From Pseudomonadota bacterium (lineage in GTDB: Bacteria > Pseudomonadota > Gammaproteobacteria > Burkholderiales > Rhodocyclaceae): 63,970 bases of DNA. The position numbers and the translations under genes were made by a program. This document shows, one piece after another, positions 8,978-17,075 of this stretch; the first letter of the stretch is position 1, and each line of letters begins with the position of its first letter. The DNA lies in assembly GCA_026399515.1 (NCBI GenBank), contig JAPLQT010000059.1:1-63970 (forward strand), read 5' to 3'. The notes beneath the pieces were generated by a model, which was not told where the DNA came from, made no database searches, and saw nothing but the letters and a program-made list of their open reading frames with translations.

Positions 8978-9065
8978 CTTCTTTATCGGAATTTGGCTCA
9001 AGGAACGAGTCTTGGTGATCAAGCGGGTAGTATGATGATCCAGTCTAAACACGAGGGGGCGGAGC

Positions 9066-9884
9066 ATGCTCGAAAGAGAGCGTCATACGATCATTCTCAA
9101 GCTCATCAAGGATCGATCGATCGTCAGCGTGGTCGAACTGGCGGGGTTGTTGAATGCGTCCGAAGCGACCATTCGCCGGGATATCAATGCCTTGGCAGAG
9201 CAAGGCGTCGTTCGCCGCATTCGCGGTGGCGCGGAGTCGGTACGACCGCGCCACGAAGCCCATCTGGTGGGCATGCCCTTCAATATGAGTCAGCAGTTGT
9301 GCATCGCCGAGAAACAGGCGATTGCGCGGGCGGCAGCGAGTCTGATCGCCGGGGACGAGAGCATCATCATCCAGGGCGGCACCACCACTTTCGCCCTGGT
9401 GGAGTTCTTGGTGGACAAGGACCTGGACATCCTCACCAACTCCTTCCCGATTGCCTCCAAGCTGCTGGAGACCAGCCGGAATCGCATCACACTGCCCGGC
9501 GGCACACTGTTCCGCGAGCAGAACATCATCCTCAGTCCCTTCGAAAACGATGCCATCGGCAACTTTCACGCCGGCACCATGTTCGCCGGCTGCTATGGCA
9601 TCGGCCGTTTCGGCATCATGGAAACCGACCCTTTGATCGTACAGGCCGAGAGCCGCCTTCTGCAGCGAGCCGAACGCCTGGTGGTGATGGCCGACAGCCG
9701 CAAGCTGCGCAATCGCTCGTCGATGATCGTGGCGGGGCTGGAACGAATTTCCGTGCTGATCACCGACGACGGCGCCAAGCCCGAGGAATTGGAAATCTTC
9801 CGCAACGCCAACATCGAGGTGATCGTCGCGCAGGTTCCCGCGCGCGAGAAGGGTCGCGACGTAGCGGAAAGCGATTCGAGCTAG
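9066..9884 (+). CDS. DeoR/GlpR-family transcriptional regulator of the rhamnose-type island
   Basis: 272 residues with the family layout: N-terminal winged helix-turn-helix (about residues 4-58, including VVELAGLLNASEATIRRDI and the RRIRGGA wing) and a C-terminal effector domain of the sugar-phosphate-isomerase-like fold (IIIQGGTTT around residue 98 and DGGAKPEE-like ITDDGAKPEE near the end). These proteins usually repress sugar operons and release DNA when they bind a phosphorylated sugar. It is divergent from rhaDI and is followed by the class II aldolase and kinase genes, so it is the obvious local regulator. Confidence 0.9.
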   Translation: MLERERHTIILKLIKDRSIVSVVELAGLLNASEATIRRDINALAEQGVVRRIRGGAESVRPRHEAHLVGMPFNMSQQLCIAEKQAIARAAASLIAGDESIIIQGGTTTFALVEFLVDKDLDILTNSFPIASKLLETSRNRITLPGGTLFREQNIILSPFENDAIGNFHAGTMFAGCYGIGRFGIMETDPLIVQAESRLLQRAERLVVMADSRKLRNRSSMIVAGLERISVLITDDGAKPEELEIFRNANIEVIVAQVPAREKGRDVAESDSS

Positions 9885-9906
9885 GCCCGACCCGCGCAGG
9901 TCAGTC

Positions 9907-10911
9907 ATGAGGGCCGGCGTCGTCGATTTCTGCGTCAAGCTTTCTGGTGATCCGCTGCTGGTGCAGGGCGCCGGTGGCAATGTGTCCTGGAAGGATGGCG
10001 ACACGCTCTGGATCAAGGCGTCCGGCACGGGTCTCGCCGACGCGGCGGCAAAACCGATCTTCCTTCCAGTCGATCTGCGTCACCTCCAAGAGGCTCTGGC
10101 CGGAGGGGATTATTCCGCTGCGCCGAGAGTCCTCGGCGATACACCGCTGCGGCCTTCCATCGAAACGCTGCTGCATGGATTCCTGCCGCATCGGCTGGTG
10201 GTACATCTTCACGCGGTCGAAATCCTCGCCCATCTGGTGCGCCGGGATGGCGACGACACGCTTGCCGCGAGGCTGCCTTCATCCATCCGCTGGGCGAGCG
10301 TACCCTATGCCAAGCCGGGCGCCGCCCTGGCGCGGGCACTGGTCCGGGTTCTGGCGCCGAAGTCCGGGACCGACGTGGTTTTCCTGCACAACCATGGCGT
10401 CGTCATCGGCGGCGCAAGTGTTGGAGACGTTGAAGAAAAGCTTCGGCTGCTCGTTCAGGTGCTGGCTACTCCGCCGCGAAATCCCGGACCGTTGCCCGAT
10501 CCCGAGCCATGCGCGCGTGCTGCGCATGGCTACCAGCAGGTGACGGATCCGGGAATCGATCAACTGGCGCGGGATCCGTGGCTGTTCACTTGCCTCTCCG
10601 AAGCATGGGCACTGTATCCGGAGCAGGTAGTCTTCTTGGGGGCGGAGCCGGTGACCTGCGCGCGCCTCGAGGATCTGCCGGCGCTGGGGCTGGACCACGG
10701 GATCGCCGGTGCGCCGCCGGTTTTCGTGCGCGGAACGGGCGTATTCATACCCCCTGGCTTCGGCGCTGCCCGCCTTGCATTGTTGCGCTGTTACTACGAG
10801 GTGCTTGCGCGCCAGAATGACATCGCCGCCATCCGAACTCTTACCACTGCCGAGGTCGCGGAACTGCTCGACTGGGACGCCGAGAAATACCGGGCGAAGA
10901 TGGCCCATTGA
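9907..10911 (+). CDS. Class II aldolase/adducin-family protein
   Basis: 334 residues. The class II aldolase fold is shown by GAGGNVSWK near residue 22, a zinc His-x-His pair in VVHLHAVE and the HNHGVVIGG motif. Members are zinc-dependent aldolases of sugar phosphates (fuculose-, rhamnulose- or ribulose-phosphate) or epimerases. Since a rhamnulose-phosphate aldolase domain already exists in the neighbouring bifunctional enzyme, this is a second aldolase-type protein of unclear substrate; it may act on another deoxysugar or be redundant. It starts 22 bases after deoR and ends 22 bases before the kinase gene, in one operon. Confidence 0.8.
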   Translation: MRAGVVDFCVKLSGDPLLVQGAGGNVSWKDGDTLWIKASGTGLADAAAKPIFLPVDLRHLQEALAGGDYSAAPRVLGDTPLRPSIETLLHGFLPHRLVVHLHAVEILAHLVRRDGDDTLAARLPSSIRWASVPYAKPGAALARALVRVLAPKSGTDVVFLHNHGVVIGGASVGDVEEKLRLLVQVLATPPRNPGPLPDPEPCARAAHGYQQVTDPGIDQLARDPWLFTCLSEAWALYPEQVVFLGAEPVTCARLEDLPALGLDHGIAGAPPVFVRGTGVFIPPGFGAARLALLRCYYEVLARQNDIAAIRTLTTAEVAELLDWDAEKYRAKMAH

Positions 10912-10933
10912 GAGCACTGATGAGGATTTTCGC

Positions 10934-12316
10934 ATGCAGGATCTGATCGTCGTGTTCGACGTCGGCAAGACCAACACCAAGCTGAGCCTGATCCGTGCCG
11001 TCGATGGAGAGACGCTTCGATCGGTCCAGCGGGGCAATCGGGTCGTGTGGGAAACGGGCATGCACCAGCTCGACCTGGCCGGCATCGAATTGTGGCTGAT
11101 GGCGTCCCTACAGGACCTGCCGGAAAAGGGCCGCATCAGCGTGATCGTGCCGGTGGCCCATGGCGCTGCCTGCGTGCTGTTGGATGCAGGCGGACACGTG
11201 CTGGCGGCGCCTGATTACGAGGACCCGTGTTTCCGCGAAAGTGCCGAAGCCTACGAGCGTGAGCGCGACCCATACTCCGAGACCTGTTCTCCGCGGCTGC
11301 CCGATGGACAGAACCTGGGCGCCCAGCTGTTCTTTCTTGAAACCCGCCGGCCCGAGGTTTTCGGACGGGCCGCCCACATCCTGTTGCTGCCACAGTATTG
11401 GGCTTGGCGCCTCTGCGGGGTGATGGCGGCGGAAGTCAGTTCGCTCGGGGCGCATAGTGATCTTTGGCACCCATTGGCATGCGATTATTCGAGTCTGGCC
11501 CGGCGCCGGGGATGGAGCGAATTCCTTCCGTCGATCCGCGCCGCCGGCGACCTGTTGGGTCCGCTCAGGCAGGAGATCGCGGCGACAACGGGATTGCCGG
11601 CCACGTGTGAGGTTGCCTGCGGCATCCATGATTCGAATGCGTCCTGGCTCTGGCATTTGCGCAAGGTGCGGGCAGGCGCCGACCTGACGGTGATTTCCAG
11701 CGGTACCTGGACCATCGTCATGAAGAGCCGGGCGGATCTGGGCCGCCTGCGCGAAAACCGCGACATGCTGGCCAATGTGGACGTCTTCGGCGCGCCGGTC
11801 GCCACGGCCCGCTTCATGGGCGGCCGCGAATACTCGGCAATCATGGCCGGACGGTCGATGGCGATGCCGACGGTCGAGGACCTGCGCCGGGTGGTTGCCT
11901 GCGGCGCAATGGTCATCCCCGCTTTCGCCGAAGCCGGTGGGCCGTTTCATGGACACGTCGGCAGGACCGCTGGGACCGACGGCCTTACCGATGCGGAGTG
12001 GGCGTCCCTGGCGACCATTTACGTGGTGCTGGTGACGGACGTGATCCTGGACTTGCTGGGCGATTCCGACACCGTCGTGGTGGACGGTCCCTTCGCGCTC
12101 AACCCGCTGTTCGCTCCCCTGCTGAAAACCCTGCGCTCGACGGTCGCGGTATTCGTCAGCGCGATGACCTCGGGTGCCACGGCCGGAGCCCTGATCCTGA
12201 TGCAGGGTGACGCAACGCCGGATGCGGAAAATCCCGACCGGCCGACAAAGCCACTGGACGTCCCGGGACTGGCCGGCTACAAGTCGGCCTGGAGGGCAGC
12301 CTGTATGGACTGGTGA
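10934..12316 (+). CDS. FGGY-family carbohydrate kinase (probable rhamnulokinase-type)
   Basis: 460 residues with the ASKHA kinase fold: N-terminal phosphate loop VFDVGKTNTKLSL at residues 7-20, the central SSGTWT motif around residue 255 and a C-terminal ATP-binding region (VVDGPFALNPLF, TSGATAGAL). FGGY kinases phosphorylate sugars such as L-rhamnulose or L-fuculose. Within this cluster it supplies the step between RhaI and the aldolase. The ATG at 10934 was chosen because it gives the family N-terminus; an in-frame upstream start at 10709 would lie deep inside the aldolase gene. Rhamnulose as substrate is inferred from context. Confidence 0.85.
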   Translation: MQDLIVVFDVGKTNTKLSLIRAVDGETLRSVQRGNRVVWETGMHQLDLAGIELWLMASLQDLPEKGRISVIVPVAHGAACVLLDAGGHVLAAPDYEDPCFRESAEAYERERDPYSETCSPRLPDGQNLGAQLFFLETRRPEVFGRAAHILLLPQYWAWRLCGVMAAEVSSLGAHSDLWHPLACDYSSLARRRGWSEFLPSIRAAGDLLGPLRQEIAATTGLPATCEVACGIHDSNASWLWHLRKVRAGADLTVISSGTWTIVMKSRADLGRLRENRDMLANVDVFGAPVATARFMGGREYSAIMAGRSMAMPTVEDLRRVVACGAMVIPAFAEAGGPFHGHVGRTAGTDGLTDAEWASLATIYVVLVTDVILDLLGDSDTVVVDGPFALNPLFAPLLKTLRSTVAVFVSAMTSGATAGALILMQGDATPDAENPDRPTKPLDVPGLAGYKSAWRAACMDW

Positions 12317-12324
12317 AAATTGTC

Positions 12325-12355
12325 AAATACGATCAGCAATGCTTAAATACGATCA
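12325..12355. promoter_or_regulatory. Direct repeats AAATACGATCA, candidate DeoR operator
   Basis: Two perfect copies of the 11-mer AAATACGATCA lie at 12325-12335 and 12345-12355, 20 bases apart, in the 75-base gap between the kinase gene and the next gene. A related pair is found in the deoR/rhaD divergent region (8949-8977). This points to a second binding site of the same regulator controlling the downstream genes from 12392. Confidence 0.5.
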
Positions 12356-12391
12356 CGTAATTTCTTAGTTCTATTCACCCGAGGTGCCGTC

Positions 12392-13609
12392 ATGACAACC
12401 GTCCGAAGTCCCGCCCAGCGCGCCCTCGAGCAGGGCAAGGGCATCCTGCGCCTGGCCCCCAACTGGGTGCCCCGGTCCTTCTGCGTTCCCGGCCGCCGGA
12501 TCAAACTGCATCCGGATGACTACTACATCCTCGGCGGTGCCCGAGGCGGGATCGACGAACGCTGGTTCGCCTCCACCACGGCGGCGGACAACGGTCCGCT
12601 CACTGGGGTCAATGAGGGCTTGAGCCAGGTGGTGGTGGGTACCGGCGCGGACGTCACTCAGGTGCTGCTGCGCGATGCCATTGCCGAACTGCAGGCCGCC
12701 ATCGTCGGTGAGCGGCTGTGGCGGGAGCACGGCGGCTGGCCAATGTTTTCGAAATATTTCGACAACCTCGCGGCGTTGCCGCACCACATCCATCATCGCG
12801 ATCAGCACGCCGAAAAAGTAGGTCAGCTTGGCAAGCCCGAGGCTTACTATTTCCCGCCGCAGGTGAATAACCACGGCGGCGCCTTCCCGTACACGTTCTT
12901 TGGCCTGGCACCCGGAACGACCAAGGAGCAGGTGCGGCTGGCGCTGGCAAATTTCGCCAAAGGCGACAACCGCATCACCGCGCTGTCGGCCGCCTACCGG
13001 CTGGAGGTGGGCACCGGCTGGGATGTCCCGCCCGGCATCCTGCATGCGCCCGGCAGCTTGTGTACCTATGAGCCGCAGCGCGCCTCGGACGTCTTCGCCA
13101 TGTATGAATCGGTCACCGGCAATCAGGTCGTGCCGGAGGAACTGCTTTGGAAGAACACGCCGGAGGACCGCGTCGGCGATGTCGATTACCTGCTCGAGGT
13201 GATCGACTGGGAAGCCAATGTCGATCCCGACTTCAAGCGCCATCATTTCATGCTGCCGATTCCCGCCCGGGACGAAAATGAAATGCGTCAGGACGGCTAC
13301 CGCGAGAACTGGGTCTGCTACAAGTCGCCGGACTTCAGCGCCAAGGAATTGACGCTGTTGCCGGGGCGCAGCGCCACCATCAAGGATGCCGCCGCCTACG
13401 GCCTGATCCTTACCGAAGGTTACGGCACGCTGGGAGTCCATCGCGCCGATACCCCCACCCTGATCCGTTACGGACAGTTGACCGACGACGAGTTCTTCGT
13501 CACCGAGTCGGCTGCCCGCGAAGGCGTGACGATCAGGAATGAGAGCGCCTCGCAACCGGTGGTGATGCTCAAGCACTTCGGTCCGCAAAATCCGGACCTC
13601 AAACTTTGA
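12392..13609 (+). CDS. Cupin-fold sugar-isomerase-like protein (mannose-6-phosphate isomerase-like)
   Basis: 405 residues. Several segments resemble class I mannose-6-phosphate isomerase relatives of the cupin fold: HHIHHRDQHAEKVGQLGKPEAYYF (about residues 131-154, a likely metal site with a downstream Glu), PPQVNNHGGAFPYTFFG and VPPGILHAPGS, where His residues usually coordinate zinc. The natural substrate is not known. It sits in the rhamnose-type island, preceded by the direct repeats at 12325-12355, and its stop overlaps the start of the following glycosyl-hydrolase-like gene. Role as a sugar isomerase or epimerase is inferred. Confidence 0.65.
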   Translation: MTTVRSPAQRALEQGKGILRLAPNWVPRSFCVPGRRIKLHPDDYYILGGARGGIDERWFASTTAADNGPLTGVNEGLSQVVVGTGADVTQVLLRDAIAELQAAIVGERLWREHGGWPMFSKYFDNLAALPHHIHHRDQHAEKVGQLGKPEAYYFPPQVNNHGGAFPYTFFGLAPGTTKEQVRLALANFAKGDNRITALSAAYRLEVGTGWDVPPGILHAPGSLCTYEPQRASDVFAMYESVTGNQVVPEELLWKNTPEDRVGDVDYLLEVIDWEANVDPDFKRHHFMLPIPARDENEMRQDGYRENWVCYKSPDFSAKELTLLPGRSATIKDAAAYGLILTEGYGTLGVHRADTPTLIRYGQLTDDEFFVTESAAREGVTIRNESASQPVVMLKHFGPQNPDLKL

Positions 13610-15687
13610 CACCTTCGCGCTTCAACCGCCTGCTGCTGGATATGCACATCCCGGACTGGGATGCGGAATTCCTGTCGCAATACGATCCCGCTCGAGTGGC
13701 GGCCACACAGGTCACCACCGGCGCAGGATCGGTGATGGTCTATTGCCAGTCACATGTGGGACTCTGCTACTGGCCGGTCGCCGTCGGCCACCGTCACGCG
13801 GCCATGGGCGACAGGGACTGGCTGGGGGAATCCCTGGCGGTGTTCCGCCAGGCCGGGGTTGAAGTCTTCGGGTACTACTCGGTCATCTTCAACAACGCGG
13901 CCTACCTGGATCATCCTGACTGGTGCATCGAACCACGGCCGCCGCTTCCGGGCTGGGTCTTCCATGGCAACCGCTATGGGCAGGTCTGTCCCAATCACCC
14001 GGAATACCGCAGCTTCGTCGAAGCACAATTGCGCGATCTGTTCGGGCGCTATGCTTTCGACGGTTTCTTCTTCGACATGACCTTCTGGCGCAGCGCCTGT
14101 TTATGTCCAGCCTGCCGGGCGCGCTTCCTGGCGGAAACGGGGCACGACATTCCTGCGAGCGTCGACTGGGCGGATCCGGTCTGGTGTGCTTTCCAGACTG
14201 CGCGGGAACGCTGGCTCCTGGAGTTCGCGGCCCTTCTCACCAGATTGGCGAAGGCTCACGGCATTCCGCTGGTCTTTCACAACTCTGCCGTGTCCCTGTT
14301 CAACTGGAAGTTCGGCGTGTCATTTGACTTAGCCAACGAGAACGACTTCCTCGGTGGCGACTTCTACGGCGACAGCGATGAGCAGTTCTTCATCAGCCGC
14401 TTCATGCTCAACCTGTCGAAGACCCGACCGATCGAGTTCATGACCAGCCGCTGCCTGTATCTGACCGATCATGTCAGCACCAAACCGGCGGCGCTCCTGC
14501 AAACCCAGGCCTATGCGGCCCTCACCTCGGCAGCGGCGTTTCGCCTGATCGACGCCATCGATCCCCGGGGCACGATCTGCGATGACGTCTATCCGCTGCT
14601 CGGGTCGGTGTTCGAACGCGTCGAAACCTTTCAGCCCTACCTGGGCGGCGAACCGGTCGAGGACGTGGTCGTGTATGTCAGCGACCATTCGAAGATGAAC
14701 CTTAAGGAAAACGGCCGCCCTCTCAAGGACCCGGCGACCTTGGGCTTTTCCTGTCCGCATCTGGACGCCGCGAAAGGTGCAACGAACCGTCTGAGGGAGG
14801 CCGGTATTCCGGTCGGCGTGGTCACCCGCAAGCAATTGTCCTCGCTGGCCCGCTACAAGGTGGTGGTGCTGCCGGAAGTCTTCCGCATGTCGGCCGAAGA
14901 AGCCGCGGCCTTTACCGCCTATGTGATCGGTGGCGGCAGTCTCTATGTCAGCGGCATGACGGGCAGCTACACCCTGGAGGGGCGCAGCCCGGAATTGCTG
15001 CTGGGCGAGTGCCTTGGCCTGCGATCGGCAGGGCCGCTGGCGGGAGAAATCTTTTATGTTCGCCCAGCAGTCGCCGAGTGGCGCGAACTGCTCCGGCCGC
15101 AGCCAATGATCTACTGTCACGAGAATCTTCAGCAGGTGGTGACGGTGTCGGCGAATGTCGAGACGCTGGCCACCCTGACCCTCCCTTATGCTCCGCCCCA
15201 CGAAGGTACGGCGGACGATCAGTATTGGTCGAGCATCCACAGTTCGCCGCCGCATGAGGATACGACCATGCCGGCGGTCACCGAACAGCGCTTCGGCGCC
15301 GGACGGGCGATCTACTCGGTGATGCCGCTCGAGCGCAGCAGCCACCACGCGACACAGAACTCCTTCCGCTGGATCATCGGGCGGTTGCTGCCCGCCGGTC
15401 CCAGCTTCCGTGCCCATACTTATGAGCACGTCTGGCTGACGGTCTTCCATCAGCCCGAGCAACGTCGTTTCATCCTGCATCTGCTCAACTATCCCGCCAA
15501 TCTGCCCGCGGTGCCGGTAAGCGGAATCCGCCTGGAACTCGGCCGGGGCATGGGTCTCAACTTCGACAAGCTGCTGCGTTTGCCGGAATCCCGGGAACTG
15601 CCATTGACGGTCGGCGTAAGCGGTGAATGCGAGGCCGTGATCGACGAGTTGCAGGATTACGCCATGCTGGTATTGATCTACCAATAG
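13606..15687 (+). CDS. Cytoplasmic glycosyl-hydrolase-like protein with beta-galactosidase trimerisation-like domain
   Basis: 693 residues with no signal peptide. The N-terminal 350 residues look like a TIM barrel of the 'hypothetical glycosyl hydrolase 6' group: the segment YAFDGFFFDMTFW followed by CLCPACRARF is characteristic, with Asp residues at the strand end as likely acids. The region from about residue 360 (VEDVVVYVSDHSKMN, then VVVLPEVFRMSAEEAAAFTAYV) is a beta-galactosidase trimerisation / class I amidotransferase-like domain. The start is a TTG that overlaps the previous stop (TTGA); an ATG at 13642 is the alternative. It may act on a rhamnose-containing oligosaccharide, which is inference from context. 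Confidence 0.7.
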   Translation: MTPSRFNRLLLDMHIPDWDAEFLSQYDPARVAATQVTTGAGSVMVYCQSHVGLCYWPVAVGHRHAAMGDRDWLGESLAVFRQAGVEVFGYYSVIFNNAAYLDHPDWCIEPRPPLPGWVFHGNRYGQVCPNHPEYRSFVEAQLRDLFGRYAFDGFFFDMTFWRSACLCPACRARFLAETGHDIPASVDWADPVWCAFQTARERWLLEFAALLTRLAKAHGIPLVFHNSAVSLFNWKFGVSFDLANENDFLGGDFYGDSDEQFFISRFMLNLSKTRPIEFMTSRCLYLTDHVSTKPAALLQTQAYAALTSAAAFRLIDAIDPRGTICDDVYPLLGSVFERVETFQPYLGGEPVEDVVVYVSDHSKMNLKENGRPLKDPATLGFSCPHLDAAKGATNRLREAGIPVGVVTRKQLSSLARYKVVVLPEVFRMSAEEAAAFTAYVIGGGSLYVSGMTGSYTLEGRSPELLLGECLGLRSAGPLAGEIFYVRPAVAEWRELLRPQPMIYCHENLQQVVTVSANVETLATLTLPYAPPHEGTADDQYWSSIHSSPPHEDTTMPAVTEQRFGAGRAIYSVMPLERSSHHATQNSFRWIIGRLLPAGPSFRAHTYEHVWLTVFHQPEQRRFILHLLNYPANLPAVPVSGIRLELGRGMGLNFDKLLRLPESRELPLTVGVSGECEAVIDELQDYAMLVLIYQ

Positions 15688-15691
15688 GCCC

Positions 15692-16177
15692 GTGGCCAGG
15701 GTTGAACAACGACTCGTTGCGCTTGGATTGGTGCTCCCCGGGCCGATCAAGTTGCCCCCGGGTGTCGTGCTGCCGTTCCAGTTCGTGCGGGTTGTCGGCA
15801 CGCGTGCGCTGATCTCCGGCCACGGACCGCAGCATGCCGACGGGTCGATCGCCGGGCCGCTTGGAAAGCTCGGACAGGACCTCACCGTCGAACAAGGCTA
15901 CGCGGCGGCGCGCCTCACCGGGCTCTCCATCCTGGCCAGCCTCCAGCGCACGCTCGGCGACCTGGACCGCATCGCCTGCTGGACTCGGGTATTCGGCATG
16001 GTGAATTCCACGCCGGGATTCACCCGCCAGCCAAGCGTCATCAACGGGTTCTCAGACCTTATCCTCGAACTGTTCGGTCCAGAGGCGGGCGCCCATTCGC
16101 GCAGTGCGGTCGGCATGGCCGAACTGCCGTTCGACATACCGGTCGAGATCGAGGGCGAAGTGGAGATCCGAACTTAG
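15692..16177 (+). CDS. RidA (YjgF/YER057c/UK114)-family protein
   Basis: 161 residues starting with GTG, four bases after the previous stop. The pattern follows the RidA family with an N-terminal extension: LISGHGPQHADGS near residue 41, a long helix with LASLQRTLGDLDRI and the C-terminal stretch GAHSRSAVGMAELPFDIPVEIE, where Arg and Glu of the RidA active site normally occur (RSAVG and the final VEIEGEV). RidA proteins deaminate reactive enamines or imines; some relatives do other hydrolyses. It is the last gene of the sugar operon and no substrate can be assigned. Confidence 0.85.
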   Translation: MARVEQRLVALGLVLPGPIKLPPGVVLPFQFVRVVGTRALISGHGPQHADGSIAGPLGKLGQDLTVEQGYAAARLTGLSILASLQRTLGDLDRIACWTRVFGMVNSTPGFTRQPSVINGFSDLILELFGPEAGAHSRSAVGMAELPFDIPVEIEGEVEIRT

Positions 16178-16192
16178 ATCGGAGCGCCTTCG

Positions 16193-16594
16193 GAGGCCCT
16201 TGGCGAGCACCTTGGAACGGCGCTGGTAGCTGTAGAGTTCGCGTTTGGCGTCGGGCAGGGGTTCGACGTCAGTTGCGGCGAAGCCGCGCTCGATGAACCA
16301 GTGTGCGGTGCGTGTAGTCAGCACTAACAGCCGCCTGAGCCTGGCCTTGGCGGCGCGCGCTTCGATATGCCCGAGCGGGCGGTCACCGCAGCCGCAGCGC
16401 TGGTATCCCGACATCACCACGAGGCAGGCCAGTTCCCCTGCCTTCTCCTTGGCCTTGGAACCGACAAACGGGTAAAGGGCCGCGCACCCGAGGATGACGC
16501 CGTCGTGGTCGAGCAGGGTGAAGCGGCCGATCTTCAGTTCCAGGCACCCGCGTCCGTGCTTGGCCAGTGGCGCGCTGGCGATGATGGTGCCGAC
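16193..16594 (-). pseudogene. argA: Fragment of N-acetylglutamate synthase (argA), C-terminal acetyltransferase domain only
   Basis: Read on the reverse strand, an open frame gives IGRFTLLDHDGVILGCAA, LYPF, GELACLVV, then LLVLTTRTAHWFIERGF and finally YQRRSKVL, the hallmark end of ArgA. The amino-acid-kinase half (about 280 residues) is absent; homology ends at about 16594 beside a run of C, and there is no start codon in context. The natural stop after the KGL end is also lost, so the frame runs on into the RidA gene. ArgA makes N-acetylglutamate, the first step of arginine synthesis, so a functional copy must be elsewhere. This fragment marks an old rearrangement junction. Confidence 0.75.
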
Positions 16595-17075
16595 CCCCCC
16601 TGCTACGTGAAGGATTCCATTAGCAAGGCGCTTCGCAAATGGCCGGTGTTCACCAGGTTACGGACCAATGTGACGATTTGCGCACGGTCGCGTATTTGCT
16701 GTTCCGAGCGTTGCCGAACGGCACCACTGAAGCGGCGAAATTTGAATGGCAGGTAACTGGCAGCGGGCTCAGGGAGATCTCCGACTCAAGTCGCCATAGA
16801 AGCGACATTGGGGGCTTGAAAACGTAGGGCGGCTTCACCTCCATCAACGGACATTCTGAGAGCGAGAATCAGGATGGTTGCCTGCGGATCTAGCGAGGAT
16901 ATTCCGACTTGAGCTACGACGGAGGTTCGGCAGGTCAATCGGTAACAGGGTTGCATGTCATGAGGTACTGGCGGCGGAATGAAAGTCCTTCGCGCTTGTC
17001 GTTGGAGTTTGTTCTAACAGTAAGGCTGATCTGGCCCGGAACGCGTAGTGTATTCCGGGCCAGCGAAGTTCGACC
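16595..17075. repeat. Non-coding stretch with degenerate dispersed repeat
   Basis: No supported gene in this 480-base stretch. Around 16655-16700 it carries a word run (GGACCAATGTG at 16662-16672 in a longer similar context) that is also present at 60973-60983 near the other end of the window. Short frames here lack ribosome sites and family features. I regard the segment as debris containing a decayed copy of an intergenic repeat. Confidence 0.35.

Noticed and set aside
14329-15885. Long reverse-strand open frame (518 codons) opposite the glycosyl-hydrolase-like gene
   Set aside because: It lies antisense to a well-supported gene in a GC-rich region and has no recognisable family features or ribosome site. 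It is a shadow of codon bias.
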